Of a stretch of DNA of 64,000 nt, positions 37,675-49,600 are shown piece after piece. The stretch covers positions 59,975,264 to 60,039,263 of the forward strand of contig CM060322.1 of NCBI GenBank assembly GCA_030674155.1, in the 5' to 3' direction. The notes under the pieces are model-generated. The model did no database searches, had not been told where the DNA came from, and saw nothing but the letters and a program-made list of their open reading frames with translations. Every line of letters begins with the position of its first letter. Position 1 is the first letter of the stretch. Made by a program: the position numbers and the translations under genes. The DNA is from Stramonita haemastoma. Taxonomy: Eukaryota; Mollusca; Gastropoda; Neogastropoda; Muricidae.

Positions 37675-38195
37675 GGTGGTGCTGGACAGTGGGTTGTGAT
37701 ACAGTGTGTTGTGATAGTGTTGTGATTGAGTGTGTTGTGATTGTGTTGTAATTGTGTTGTGATTGTGTTGTGATTGTGTTGTGATTGTGTTGTGATTGTG
37801 TTGATTGTGTTGTGATTGTGTTGATTGTGTTGTGATTGTGTTGATTGTGTTGTGATTGTGTTGTGATTGTGTTGATTGTGTTGTGATTGTGTTGCGACTG
37901 AGTTGCGATTGAGTGTGTTATTTTGTTGTGACTGAGTGTGTTGTGATTGTGTTGTGATTGAGTGTGTTGTGATTGTGTTGTGATTGAGTGTGTTGTGATT
38001 GAGTGTGTTGTGATTGTGTTGTGATTGTGTTGTGATTGTGTTGCGACTGAGTGAGTTGCGATTGAGTGTGTTATTTTGTTGTGATTGAGTGTGTTGTGAT
38101 TGTGTTGTGATTGTGTTGTGATAGTGTGTTGTGATAGTGTGTTGTGATTGTGTTGTGATTGTGTTGTGATAGTGTGTTGTGATAGTGTGTTGTCA
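37675..38195. repeat. (TTGTGATTGTG)n minisatellite
   Basis: About 45 imperfect 9-11-bp units. Higher-order variants (TTGATTGTG, GCGACTGAG, GAGTGTG) recur in groups, and a longer block with TTATTTTGTTGTGA occurs twice (37916 and 38068), showing segmental duplication within the array. Confidence 0.9.
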
Positions 38196-39185
38196 TGATG
38201 GACTTTTTCTTGTACAATTTGTATTGGGTTTTGTTCAAAATGCTTTTGGTTTTATGATCCACGTTTGTTTTTGGCTAAAGAATTTGAAATGGTTTGTCAC
38301 TGGAAAAAGGAAGAAAGCATGTTCAATCATTGTTAATTTTTTTTTTTTTTTTTATAGAGACTTTTTGTTGAATCTGGTCAGGTTTCTTGAGAAATTTTCT
38401 GGAAACCAATTTGAAAGAATCAATTTGTTATGGGAAATAAGTTTAAAAAAAGACAAACAACCCCCTTTGGGCTACTTTTTGCTTTGGCTTGGACATTTTT
38501 TGTGAAATCAGATCGACCTTTGTTTAGAAATGATATAGTCTAGTCGTGTTTGTTGTTGGAAGATAATGTTTTTTAAATCTGCAATTTTTTTAACGGGGCG
38601 GGGGAGGGGGGGGGGGGGGGGGGCGGAGAAGAAGAGAAAATTGAGAAGAAGAGAGAAAAGTGGATTTTTTTGCTACGACATATGAAGCTCCCCCCCCCTC
38701 CCCCTCCCCCAACAATAAGGTGCTCCATGATTGAAGAATTCACCATTCCCCCTTCCCCAATTATAAAAAAAGACATGGTCAGAAATAAGGACATTTACGT
38801 TCAAATTTGGAGGCTTGAATTTTCTCAGATTTATTTTGGTAGTTTGTAACTGGTTTAGTTGTATGCGACCATTCCAAGAAATGTCAAAATGTCCACCTTC
38901 ATATGAACAGTATAATTATGTGTGTAGCTTGTTGCCTGTAACAATACTTGATCATAACACCCTGAACGACATGGCTTAAACCATGTCTTTGACCTACCAT
39001 CTTTATGGGAAATTCTTTGACAATGGCTGTGCATGGTTATGTGGAAAACTCGTTTTAGTTATCCAGTTGATGCTGTCCATTTTGCCCCCCTCCCCTCCCC
39101 CCTATCATTTCCTGTTATTGCAAGGTCAAAATTAGTTTTATGTGCATTGTTTAAACTTTTCTCTACTTTTTATTTATTTAATTGA
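38196..39185. other. Unique sequence with a poly-G tract
   Basis: T-rich DNA. G-run at 38606-38624 and C-rich tracts at 38691-38710. No gene recognised. Confidence 0.4.
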
Positions 39186-39189
39186 TTTT

Positions 39190-39595
39190 GGGCCACTTTG
39201 TGACAGCAGATTTCTTTGCGTAAAATTCGGGCTGCTCTTCCCGGGAAAAGCGCGCCGCCACAAGTGCGGCGTCACCCATGATTTTTTTTTTTCTGTTTGC
39301 AACTGTTTTTGTTTCCCTATCAGAGTTGTTTCTTTCTTCAGAATTTTTGCCAGGGACAATCCTCTTGTTGCCGAGGGTTCTTTTACGCGCGCTAAATAAT
39401 GATGTGTAACACACGGGACATCGGTTTATCGTCTCGTCCGAAAAACTAGCACCCAGACCACCACGCAACTGTATTTGTTTTCCCTATCAGTTGTTTTTTT
39501 CTACAGAATTTTGCCAGGGACAACCCCCTTGTTGCCGTGGGTTCTTTTACTTGCGCTTTTTGCTTTCTGGGCAGGCGCGTTACCTCTAGACCCCC
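39190..39595 (-). mobile_element. SINE family B, one copy plus a partial second
   Basis: Reversed 3' part GCGTAAAATTCGGGCTGCTC, then GTTCTTTTACGCGCGCTAAA, CACACGGGACATCGGTTTAT and CTAGCACCCAGACCACC. From 39470 the GCAACTGTATTTGTTTTCCC to GTTCTTTTAC block repeats and ends in the head fragment GGCGCGTTACCTCTAGACC. Two insertions or an unequal exchange. Confidence 0.75.
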
Positions 39596-40162
39596 CAATC
39601 CACTAATATAAAAGTTCTAGCATTTGAAACTACTTTTTAATTGATTTTATTTCTATGAAAGGATGCATTGGAAACGCCATTTGCGACTCACATGTCAAAT
39701 GTTTTGCTTTATGGCTGCAGGTATTGTTTTCGTTGCTCTCTTCGTACATTTTTCTTCATCAGTAATAGACCTTTTTGCGCTGAACCCAGTTTAGCTTGTT
39801 CTAGAATTCCAACTGAAAATGTGCGGTAAAATCCAAGCTTGTCCATCTAAAAAAGTGCGGAAAATGTTGTAATGTTTAGTTAGACAACGAAAATGTTTTC
39901 TGAACACTTGCTTTTATTTATTTATTTTTTTGTGTGCTTTTTTCCTGTAGATGATAAGTCTTGTAGAGCATTGATGATTTTTTTTATCTGTAAAAGTTTT
40001 CTTTTAAATCAAGTGGTGAACACACACCACTGACACTTGACTACCCAACTGACTTTGTTCCCTGAGAAAAGTACAAGCTTTGCACAATTCCTTTATCAAA
40101 AGGTACAAGATAATGTTTTGCATTTCTTCATTTACTTATTTTTATTTTTTATTTTATTCTTT

Positions 40163-40443
40163 CATATCGAGGATAATGGAATAAGCTCTCGTGTGCATTT
40201 TTACACCCAGTCACTGTGTATATGCAGTTTAGTAAATTTTGTCATCAGTTCCCGCCAGCACACAATGGCCTACTCTTTCGAAAATTGGAGCAGGATTTAA
40301 CGTGTGCGTAAGATGTTCTGCGTGCGTTCGCACACGGGGCCTCGATTTATAGTCTTATCCGAAAGACTTTTGAGGAGAGTGGAGTCAGCACTGATTTTAA
40401 CTCCAGGGGGAAATTCCTCTTGAAGGGGATTCGAACCCGTCTG
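40163..40443 (-). mobile_element. SINE family A subtype 1, nearly full length
   Basis: Tail ATCGAGGATAATGGAATAAG, CATCAGTTCCCGCCAGCACA, core TAGTCTTATCCGAAAGACTT, and B box GGGATTCGAACCCG. The A box is lost. Confidence 0.85.
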
Positions 40444-40939
40444 TACGCTGTGGCTGTAAAGAGAGCAGGCTGAAGGAAGAAGCTTTTGCCACTTCTGTGT
40501 TAAAGCATATGGGAGTTAACGTCATTGTGGCAAGGTATTTTCAAGTGGTTCAGGAATTCAAAAGTAAACAGAAGTCAATTGGTCAGTCATTGTGTCACTG
40601 CTGGTCAGAGCATTGGGAAAAGCCTACCTCTCCCTTCATCCAAAAAAAAAAGGCTGGAGTTAGGGTTGGGTAGCCGGCTCGCAGCTGAAATAAAGGATAA
40701 TGAAATGAAAACTTTCGAATGACTTAAAAACTGTTTGTAAAAGGTTGATGAAAAATATAAAGAGCAAAAGTCTGTCAAATTGAAAATCAAATTCCTTATT
40801 TCCTGTTATTCCCTTTAGGGACAGGGAGAATTTTACATAATATCACTGAATAAAATATATTCACGTGTAACTGGATATTTGAACAATTACTATGGACCAA
40901 AAAAATCTGTTTACACATATCAAACGCTTTGAACAAAAT

Positions 40940-41209
40940 TTACTTATTTCTGATATAAATCATTTTAACAACATTGAGCACAGACTTTTTATTTGGTGAA
41001 GAAAAGAGTTGTTCATACTTCAAAGTGTTTGGATGTTTAGCGTAATATTTTGGTGAACATTTTTTAATGAGTTTTGTTAAACATTGGACGAATAAAAATG
41101 TAAATAAATTCATCCCCAATGTCACTTTTGCATTTTGTACAGTATCTTTGTCTTTGAATTCCCAATATAATACGACTTGACCAATGTCTTTATTCAGAGT
41201 TCCATTCAT
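40940..41209 (-). mobile_element. LINE C-terminal fragment
   Basis: Minus-strand frame contains LTKLIKKCSPKYYAKHPNTL, then KYEQLFSSPNKKSVLNVVKM. This is the KYY-P-x-F/L-KFxxLxSSxNKxxxxNxxKF pattern found at the end of a common molluscan LINE ORF. The first half of the frame is unassigned. 40444-40939 shows no gene. Confidence 0.5.
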
Positions 41210-41287
41210 GACTGACTGGCTGTGTGTTTACAAGTGCAGGCATGTACACAAGATCTCGAATGCGTGTCTACCTTTTATCTGCATTTC

Positions 41288-41324
<37 letters not shown>

Positions 41325-41554
41325 GTCTGTCCGTCTGGCTGGCTAACTCCTGTCAGAAATGAGTATGCACCCTTTAGAGCCTTCGAGCAGTCCTTAAACA
41401 AAGTACATCTTGTTCCCCAAAGCATGATTTTAAACCTACGCAAAGCAAAACAATTTTTTAAAATTCCATCATCAGATTGAAAGAAGCCGGCCTGTGTGTG
41501 CTGATGCTGCCAAATTTGGTTGCCTGCTGTGGCTCCAGTATCTTACAATTTTTA

Positions 41555-41965
41555 CACTTTACTTCCCTTTGAGACACGGCAGATATCTCTGCGTGAAATG
41601 TGTGCTGCCCACATCGGGGAGAGCGCGCCGCCACAAGAGCAGCGCAACTCATTTTTCTTTTTCCGTCTGCAGCTATAGTTGTTCCCTTATCATAGTGGCT
41701 TTTCCTACAGAATTTCCCAGGGATAAATCTCTTGTTGCCGTGGGTTCTTTTACGCGCTAAATAATTATATGCAACACACGGGACCTCGGTTTATTGTCTC
41801 ATCCGAAAAACTAGCACCCAGACCACCACTCCTAGTCTAATATATGGGGGGGGGGGGGGGGGGGAGTTTTGGTCTCAAACGGGATTTGAACCACCGCGCA
41901 CTTCGACCGGAGCTTTCGCTTTCTGGACAGGCGCGTTACCTCTAGACCACTGATCCACCATCCAC
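41555..41965 (-). mobile_element. SINE family B, full length
   Basis: Complete order in reverse: tail GAGACACGGCAGATATCTCT, GGGAGAGCGCGCCGCCACAA, GTTCTTTTACGCGCTAAAT, core CACGGGACCTCGGTTTATTG and CTAGCACCCAGACCACC, poly-G at 41847-41864, B box GGGATTTGAACCACCG, and A-box end GCGCGTTACCTCTAGACCAC. The best reference copy of family B here. Confidence 0.85.
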
Positions 41966-42157
41966 CAGCCCAGTCTGCACATCTGTTCACCAGAGAACTG
42001 CCTGGGAATGGTGTCAGCCCATGCATTGGGGAAACTAAATCGACAGTACTAGTTTACGAACAGATGTAGTGAGTTGCCCCTCGCATTAGTGTGTACTTAA
42101 AATTCCCCCAGGTAACACACATATACACATACATACTGACAATTTCAAAATGATCTG

Positions 42158-42450
42158 CTGACCCGGGTTCGAATCTCCATGAAGAGGATTTTCCCTCTGG
42201 AGGTAACATCAGTACCGACTCCGCTCCCTCCAAAAGTCTTGGATGAGGCTGTAAACAGAGGTCCCGTGTGCCAACGCATGCAGAACATCTTACGCACACG
42301 TTAAAACCTGTTCCGCTTTTCGGAAGAGTAGGCCATTGTGTGCCGTCGGGAACGAATGACGAAGTTTATAAAAACTGCGTACACGGGGACTGGAGGTAAA
42401 AAGAAAAGCACATGAGTGCTTATTCCACTATCCTCGAAATAAAAGAGTAG
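42158..42450 (+). mobile_element. SINE family A subtype 1
   Basis: Begins at the B box (GGGTTCGAATCTCC); core GGATGAGGCTGTAAACAGAG; tail GGGGACTGGAGGTAAAAAGA to CTATCCTCGAAATAAAAGAG. The A box is missing. Confidence 0.85.
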
Positions 42451-42937
42451 AAGAAAAAAAATGGGTGGCACCGATGTTGAGGCGACACAGCCGTTCTGAA
42501 AAGAGCTGCTTGACTTTAATGCCAAAAAATTGTCGGGACTAAAAGTAGTGTACAGAGCAATATAATCTTACTCCATATAATTCAATAGCACGCAATACGT
42601 GTGCGTATACACGCACAAAATAGTAGGCAGAAGGCACCGAATCAGTCTCGGCAGACTATGGAGTTAAGCTCTAGTCTTTAGAGCGCAAAGCCTGGGTAAG
42701 TAAGTATAGAGGGCAAGCTGTTACCCATGCAGCAGACCCCCCCTCTCCAGGCCACTGGAATGATCCATTGGAAAGGCAATGACCGAAACGAATGGTTCCA
42801 GTACCGTCGCAGGAGCCACCGTTGCCATATACAGCCCCGAGCCGCCCTGGGACTCCAACTCCCCAATTTTTCCTCAGGGATGGTGTCTAAACACGACACC
42901 TTTGTGCATGCTGGTTATATATATATACATATATAAT

Positions 42938-43070
42938 TTTGTCATCCACTCCTACCAGCACACGATGGCCTGCTCCTCCGAAAGGCGGAACGGGGTTTTA
43001 CCGTGTGCGCAAGGTGTTCTGCGTGCGTTCGCACACGGGCTTTGGTTTATAGTCTTATCCAAATGACTTT
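42938..43070 (-). mobile_element. SINE family A, middle fragment
   Basis: TGTCATCCACTCCTACCAGC, CGTGTGCGCAAGGTGTTCTG and core TAGTCTTATCCAAATGACTT; both ends missing. Upstream, 42451-42937 includes a GC-rich stretch (42660-42890) that may be LINE 5' sequence. Confidence 0.78.
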
Positions 43071-43312
43071 GACATTCAGTTTGATTTTTTCGTCGAACAC
43101 ACAAAATAAGACAACGACAAAAGGAAAGGAAATACGGGTAAAAGTAAAGAAAAACTACAACCACGCCACATTAAAGAAAGGACAAACTTTAAGGAAACTA
43201 AAAACAACAAAGTTGCAAAGATAGAGTATAAAACAAAGATTCATATTCACTTCAAGGGCAAGTTTTCATGCATGCGGGCACTATATATTCACAAGAGTGC
43301 GCGCGCGCGCGT

Positions 43313-43747
<435 letters not shown>

Positions 43748-43825
<78 letters not shown>
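43748..43825. repeat. (AAT)n array at SINE 3' end
   Basis: About 25 AAT units directly at the SINE tail, probably grown from its AAAATAATAA end. 43826-44294 has poly-C and A-rich tracts and no gene. Confidence 0.9.
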
Positions 43826-43826
<1 letters not shown>

Positions 43827-44291
43827 ACACATGCGCACGCACGCACACACACACAAACACCCCCCCCCCACACAGAACAGTAACACACTAAGACAAGGGG
43901 GAAGAGATGGAGGAACCCACGGCATCAAACAGCTGTCTCCGGCTGTACCAAAAATGCTGCTATGGTAGAACACAAATATCTATACACACTGACATTAATT
44001 TTTTTCTGATGGGTGGTGCAGCTCTCGAGGCGATACAGACACATTATGGTAATAAAACAGGCCCAATTCCCACATATCCACACAGAAAAAACAAACAAAC
44101 AAATAAAAAGCAACATTTAAAGTAACCCCCCCCCCCAAAAAAAAAAAACGCAGCAAGAAAAGAAACCAAAACTAGCCAACCAAACAAAAATAAAACAAAA
44201 ACAAAAAACAAGAAACCCTTCAAAAAAAGGGGTTAGGCAACAACTAACTACACCCCTACGCATCCTCGAGTGTGGGCACACAGACACAGAT

Positions 44292-44360
<69 letters not shown>

Positions 44361-44387
44361 CACGAGCGCGCGCGCGCGCGCGCGCGG

Positions 44388-44725
44388 GGACGGGTTAGCC
44401 TTGTGGTCAGAACACTGCATTCACAATTTGACGACCCAGGTTCGATTCCCGGTCGAGGGGATTTTTCCTCTGGAGTTAACATCAGTGCTGACTCTACTTC
44501 CCCCAAAAGTCTTTCGGATGAGACTAAAAACTGAGGCCCCGTGTGCGAAAGCACGCAGCGCATCTTGCGCACACGTTAAATCCTGTTCCGCTTTTTGTAA
44601 GAGTAGGCCATTGTGTGCTGGTGGGAACGGATGACATTAACAAAACTGCATACACACGGGGACTAGATATAAAAAAGCATATAATTGCTTATTCCATTAT
44701 CCTCGACATAAAAGAATACATAAAT
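44388..44725 (+). mobile_element. SINE family A subtype 1, full-length reference
   Basis: GGGGACGGGTTAGCCTTGTGG (A box) and GGTTCGATTCCC (perfect B box) define a tRNA-derived RNA polymerase III promoter. Core CGGATGAGACTAAAAACTGA, then GCGCACACGTTAAATCCTGT, GGCCATTGTGTGCTGGTGG and tail ATTCCATTATCCTCGACATA. It follows a GACA/CA/CG array that starts at 44297. Confidence 0.9.
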
Positions 44726-44765
44726 AACTAAAAATAAACACACCACACATACATACACACTCACA

Positions 44766-45150
44766 CGGGGACGGGATAACCTAGTGGTCAGAACATTGCG
44801 CTCACAATTTGACGACCCGGGTTCGATTCCCAGTCGAGGGGATTTTTCCTTTGGAGTTAAAATCAGTGCTGACTCCACCCCCACCCCCCCAAAAAAAAAG
44901 TCCTTGGGATGAGACTGACTCCACTCTCCCCAAAAGTCCTTCGGATAAGACTATAAACCGAGGCCCCGTGTGCGAACGCACGCAGATCATCTTGTGCACA
45001 CGTTAAATCCTGTTCCACTTTTCGTAAGGGTAGACCTTCGTGTGCCGGTGGGAACAGATGACAATATTTACAAAACTGCATACACACAGGGACTGGATGT
45101 AAAAAAAGCACACGAGTGCTCATTCCATTATCCTCGATAAAAAAGAATAA
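44766..45150 (+). mobile_element. SINE family A subtype 1, full length with core duplication
   Basis: Starts 40 bp after the previous copy. Perfect B box GGTTCGATTCCC. The segment GACTCCACxxxCCCCAAAAGTCCTT...GATGAGAC is present twice (44872-44914 and 44915-44951), separated by poly-C/poly-A, suggesting slippage during reverse transcription or recombination. Confidence 0.9.
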
Positions 45151-45301
45151 AATAAAAGGAATAAGAAAATAATCACACACACACCATGCATCAATTAGCT
45201 GGCTACTATAAAAGTACACTTTTGATTGAGTATAATGGTATTACAGAATAAAAACAACAACAAAAAACCCCAATAACAACAACAACAAAACAAGTGAATC
45301 C

Positions 45302-45329
45302 AGAGAGAGAGAGCGAGAGCGAGAGCGAG

Positions 45330-45368
<39 letters not shown>

Positions 45369-45565
45369 ATTTGATTTGATTTGATTTGATTTATTCTTTT
45401 ATATCGCACACGGGGCCTCAGTTTAAAGTCTTATCCGAAGGACTTTTGGGGAGAGTGGAGTCAGCACTGATGTTAACTCCAGGAGAAAAATCTCCTCGAC
45501 CGGAATCGAACCCGCGTCGTCAAATCGTCAGCGCAATGTTCTGACCACTAGGCTATCCGTCCCCC

Positions 45566-45646
<81 letters not shown>

Positions 45647-45650
45647 AGAT
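45302..45650 (-). mobile_element. SINE family A nested in a (GA)n array
   Basis: (GA)n at 45302-45363, SINE at 45364-45566, (GA)n at 45567-45650. The SINE has an (ATTTG)n-type tail, an internal deletion joining TATATCG directly to CACACGGGGCCTC, a good B box (GGAATCGAACCCGCG) and A-box end (GACCACTAGGCTATCC). The same dinucleotide in the same orientation on both sides suggests insertion into the array. Confidence 0.8.
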
Positions 45651-46427
45651 TATGGGTGTGAGAGCAAAAATTAATGCATATGTCATATATATCCCTGTTC
45701 CGATCCTATTTTCTTGTTGCTCAGTTTTTTCTTCGTGGGCACAGCCATAACATCCACACACATTATCACTATCACCACTCAACACAGCCCAAGTCATTTC
45801 GCAATGTCATTTTCCTATTCTGAACTGCAAAGACTCAGGCATTGTAGACTGTATAGGAAGCTAGTGGAGTGTGAAAGAGTAGGCTTAGTATCAATGTTAT
45901 GGTCAGTTTGTACTGCAACCCCTCCCCTTAACCCCCCCTCCCCTCACGACCTATAGGCTACCCCCACTTAGAGAAAAACTGTCTGAGAGGCGTGATCCTT
46001 TCAAAGACTTTGTTCAGAGCATGAAGGAGGGTGTGTGTTTGTGTGTGTGTGTGTGTGTGTGGTGCTTTGCCGTGTGAGTGAGTCACACACAACAGTAGTT
46101 TTTGTAGTTTCAGAGCCCTGGGTTTAGTCTGGTGATCAGACAGACAGACAGACAGTGTGGGAGAGAGTGCGTGGTTTAGTTAGTTCCCTAACTACAGAAA
46201 AACTTGGTTGTGCAAGTCCTATATTCCAACCAGGAGAATTTGTTTTGTGTCTCGAAAAATACAACTTGGTTTTTGTGAATTTGATGTGGTCACTGTGCGT
46301 TTCTGTGAGTACTGTACCTATACGAAGAGATAAAGGTAAAAGTTAGGTAATGGAAAGTCGCACTTGGCTATGTAATAGGTCAGCGGTAGAAAGGTAGAGA
46401 TACAGAGAGAGAATAAGATTGGGTTTA

Positions 46428-46462
<35 letters not shown>

Positions 46463-46740
46463 GGTTAATGTGGGTATTGACATAGGGTAGGTTATTGTTG
46501 CTATGCTCTTTTCACCCCTGTGCTTTTGTTATGTGGATTGCCTTGCAGTTGATGTGAGCAAATCTTAAGCATTTTTATTGTGTGTATAGGCTTTGTTGTT
46601 CATTTTCATTGCTTGTTTTTTTAAAATTTATTTTGGCTTTGCCTATTAATCATTACGATGTAATTCCATAGCTTGGGTATACCATGAGGTCATTTGCCTA
46701 CTGTTTATAATTTTCCACCCGGTCATACATACATGATATA
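45651..46740. other. Unique sequence, no gene recognised
   Basis: Contains a GT run (46034-46060), GACA at 46139-46155 and poly-T at 46430-46459. No exon recognised. Confidence 0.4.
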
Positions 46741-47416
<676 letters not shown>

Positions 47417-47639
47417 TGCCAGTGTTTTGGTCGGGTGCTGTGTGGTGTAATGTGGCCCTTGCGGTCAGCAGGGCTGCACACCAGCTACTTGAGTGAGAGA
47501 ATGGTGGGAACAGCGGCACAGTGACAGAAGGGGAGCCCCAGCTGGGGTTGTCTTCATGCCAGTTGTTTTTTGTTTTTTTAAAGCCTCGTACGTTTTCATG
47601 TCGTGCAATTTTAGAACATGAACCATTTTTTTTCTCAAA

Positions 47640-48370
47640 ACGATTAAAATACAATATTTCAGAAAAAGACTTTTATATGCTTTAAATTATCTAGGTACAT
47701 TATTCTAGAAAATAGGCAGTCATATTCTCCTAATAATTTAGACGCATTGCTTTTGTTGTTGGGTTTTTTGTTTTTTGTTTGTTTGTTTTTTTATAAAGAA
47801 AAATAGTCCTTTTCTGCAAACTATTAAGCCCAATTATTTCAGAAAATAGATCTCACTATAGTCGAAAAATAGATCAGCCACATTTTCTTTTAGAAAATAG
47901 ACAAGTTTTATAGCAAATAATTTAGCCACATGAGTTTTTTAAAAAAAAATAGACCTTTATATTCTGCAAACAATATCGCCACATTATTTTAGAAAATGGC
48001 CATTTTTCTGCACATCAATTCAACACATTATTATTTTTGTAAAAGTCATACCGTTTGTTCTGCAAATAATTAAGCCACACTATTTTAGAAAAAATGTCTT
48101 TTCTGCGAATAATTTAAGCCCATTATTTAAAAAACCTTGGACTTTTTGTTCTCCAAATAATTTTGCAACATAATCTCAAATAATGTGTCATTGTTTTATT
48201 CTAATAAATCAAAAACAATTTTTCAAAGACTATACCTTTATGTTATTTATTTATTTATTACATTTATTTTATGTTTTCCAAAACAAAATCTAATCAGACA
48301 CATTCTTTCAAAAAAAGGTGTTTATGTTCTCCAAATGATTCTGACACATTCTTACGGAGAACAGACCTCC
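47640..48370. repeat. Strongly decayed ~50-bp tandem repeat
   Basis: About a dozen diverged copies of a unit built from TTCTGCAAATAATTTAGCC, ACATTATTTTAGAAAATAGA and CTTTTAT. Spacing varies from 45 to 65 bp. It lies directly upstream of the proposed channel first exon. Confidence 0.65.
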
Positions 48371-48626
48371 ATGGCTTGACGTTTTCAACACAATGCCTGT
48401 GAAAAAATGGACAGCAGCAATTAAAACGATAAAGTCATAGCACAAGACGAGAGTGACAAAAACAACAACAATTACGGTACCATACTGGATTTTCTCTTCA
48501 GAAAAACAGTTGGATCTTTACCGTAAGTCCTGGACTTTGGGGAAAATAAAAGCTGACTCCAGTACCGAAGCAGTAATGACATAAACTTTCCCCTTTTCAA
48601 TTCCTTATTTTCGGATACCGCGTGAG

Positions 48627-48634
48627 TGACGTCA
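48627..48634. promoter_or_regulatory. CRE palindrome TGACGTCA
   Basis: Perfect CRE 35 bp before the proposed channel start codon, with a half site TGACGT at 48651. If the start is right, it lies in the 5' UTR or core promoter. Function is inferred from sequence alone. Confidence 0.35.
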
Positions 48635-48668
48635 TTCTTGTGCTTCCTTGTGACGTTGGCAAGTGCCC

Positions 48669-48728
48669 ATGATGTCAGGAAGAAAGTATTCTATGGGATT
48701 CGGGGAACCTCCTGTGGATTATGAGTTT
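48669..48728 (+). CDS. DEG/ENaC channel, proposed first coding exon
   Basis: ATG at 48669 is preceded by an in-frame TGA at 48651-48653 and followed by 20 codons (MMSGRKYSMGFGEPPVDYEF) ending at a strong donor, GTGAGTATTG. It ends in phase 0, and the next recognised exon (55276) starts in phase 0. This would encode the cytoplasmic N-terminus. The segment has no diagnostic domain, so assignment rests on start context, donor quality and phase. Another gene or a different upstream exon remains possible. Confidence 0.5.
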
Positions 48729-48745
48729 GTGAGTATTGTGTGTCT

Positions 48746-48754
<9 letters not shown>

Positions 48755-48824
<70 letters not shown>
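48755..48824. repeat. (GT)n microsatellite, 3' side of the LINE
   Basis: About 35 GT units ending against the LINE (GAA)n tail at 48825-48840. Confidence 0.94.
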
Positions 48825-48826
<2 letters not shown>

Positions 48827-48979
48827 CTTCTTCTTCTTCTCATTGGTTTAATGTCCGTTCACTACAAGGTGATTTAGACAATGGTACATTCACGTTAAGA
48901 ATGCACTAAAAAGGGGATGAGGGGAAAAAGTGAAAGGATAAAGAAAATAATGGATGATGATAAGTTTATACAATTTCAT

Positions 48980-49600
48980 TTATAGTAACTGACCTACTGA
49001 TGACTGGCAAATACTTGCTGCAACTGATATTAGGACATGCGACTCGGAATCATACAGAACACTTTGGAAATTTCCGTATTTTTCCCTTAGATCTATCCCT
49101 TTGCTTTTATACGAGGCAATGAGCACAGGGCAATCAAACAGTATATGGTGGACTGATAAAATAGCAGAACAAGTACAGAAAACATCTTTTGAATATTTAG
49201 TTTTCCAAGCATTTAGACGTAATTTATGAATTATAATTTCTATATTTCGTGGGCAACACAAACGATTTAAGTGAAATCTAAAAAACTTTGAATATACAGA
49301 GTTTGCAAGAAATGAAATAATTTCAAATGAAGATAAACGCAGACCTATACTATTAATCATTATGTCACTTGTACATTCTGAAGCACCGCGTTTTGCCAGA
49401 GAATCTGCCAATTCATTCCAGTAAAGACCGCAATGTGATGGCACCCAGCAAAATGTTATCCCAATACCTTTAGAAGCAAGAGAATGCACAAGAAACTTGA
49501 TTTCAAAAATAACATCATTTCTCAGTTTAGAGTCCCAATGTTTTAAAGCCAGTAAAAACTGATTTTGAATCAACACAAAAAAGGACATTGTAAATCGCAA
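48980..49600 (-). pseudogene. LINE ORF2, RNase H C-terminal half and tail
   Basis: Continues the ORF2 reading after a frame break near 49552 (one extra G in ACTGGCT). It carries the last RNase H region (WVPSHCGLYWNELADSLAKR, with the NELAD acidic residue), then LNRLCCPRNIEIIIHKLRLN and a Cys-x-Cys...His-His...Cys cluster (CTCSAILSVHHILFDC) typical after RNase H in I-type LINEs. It ends SVGQLL. A diverged copy of this end lies at 18500-18800. Confidence 0.85.

Noticed and set aside
37675..38195. Regularly spaced repeat as a CRISPR or binding-site array
   Set aside because: Contiguous 9-11-bp minisatellite with no spacers.
44388..44470. A genuine tRNA gene (A and B boxes present)
   Set aside because: No cloverleaf acceptor stem could be drawn, and the same sequence recurs with the SINE core and tail.
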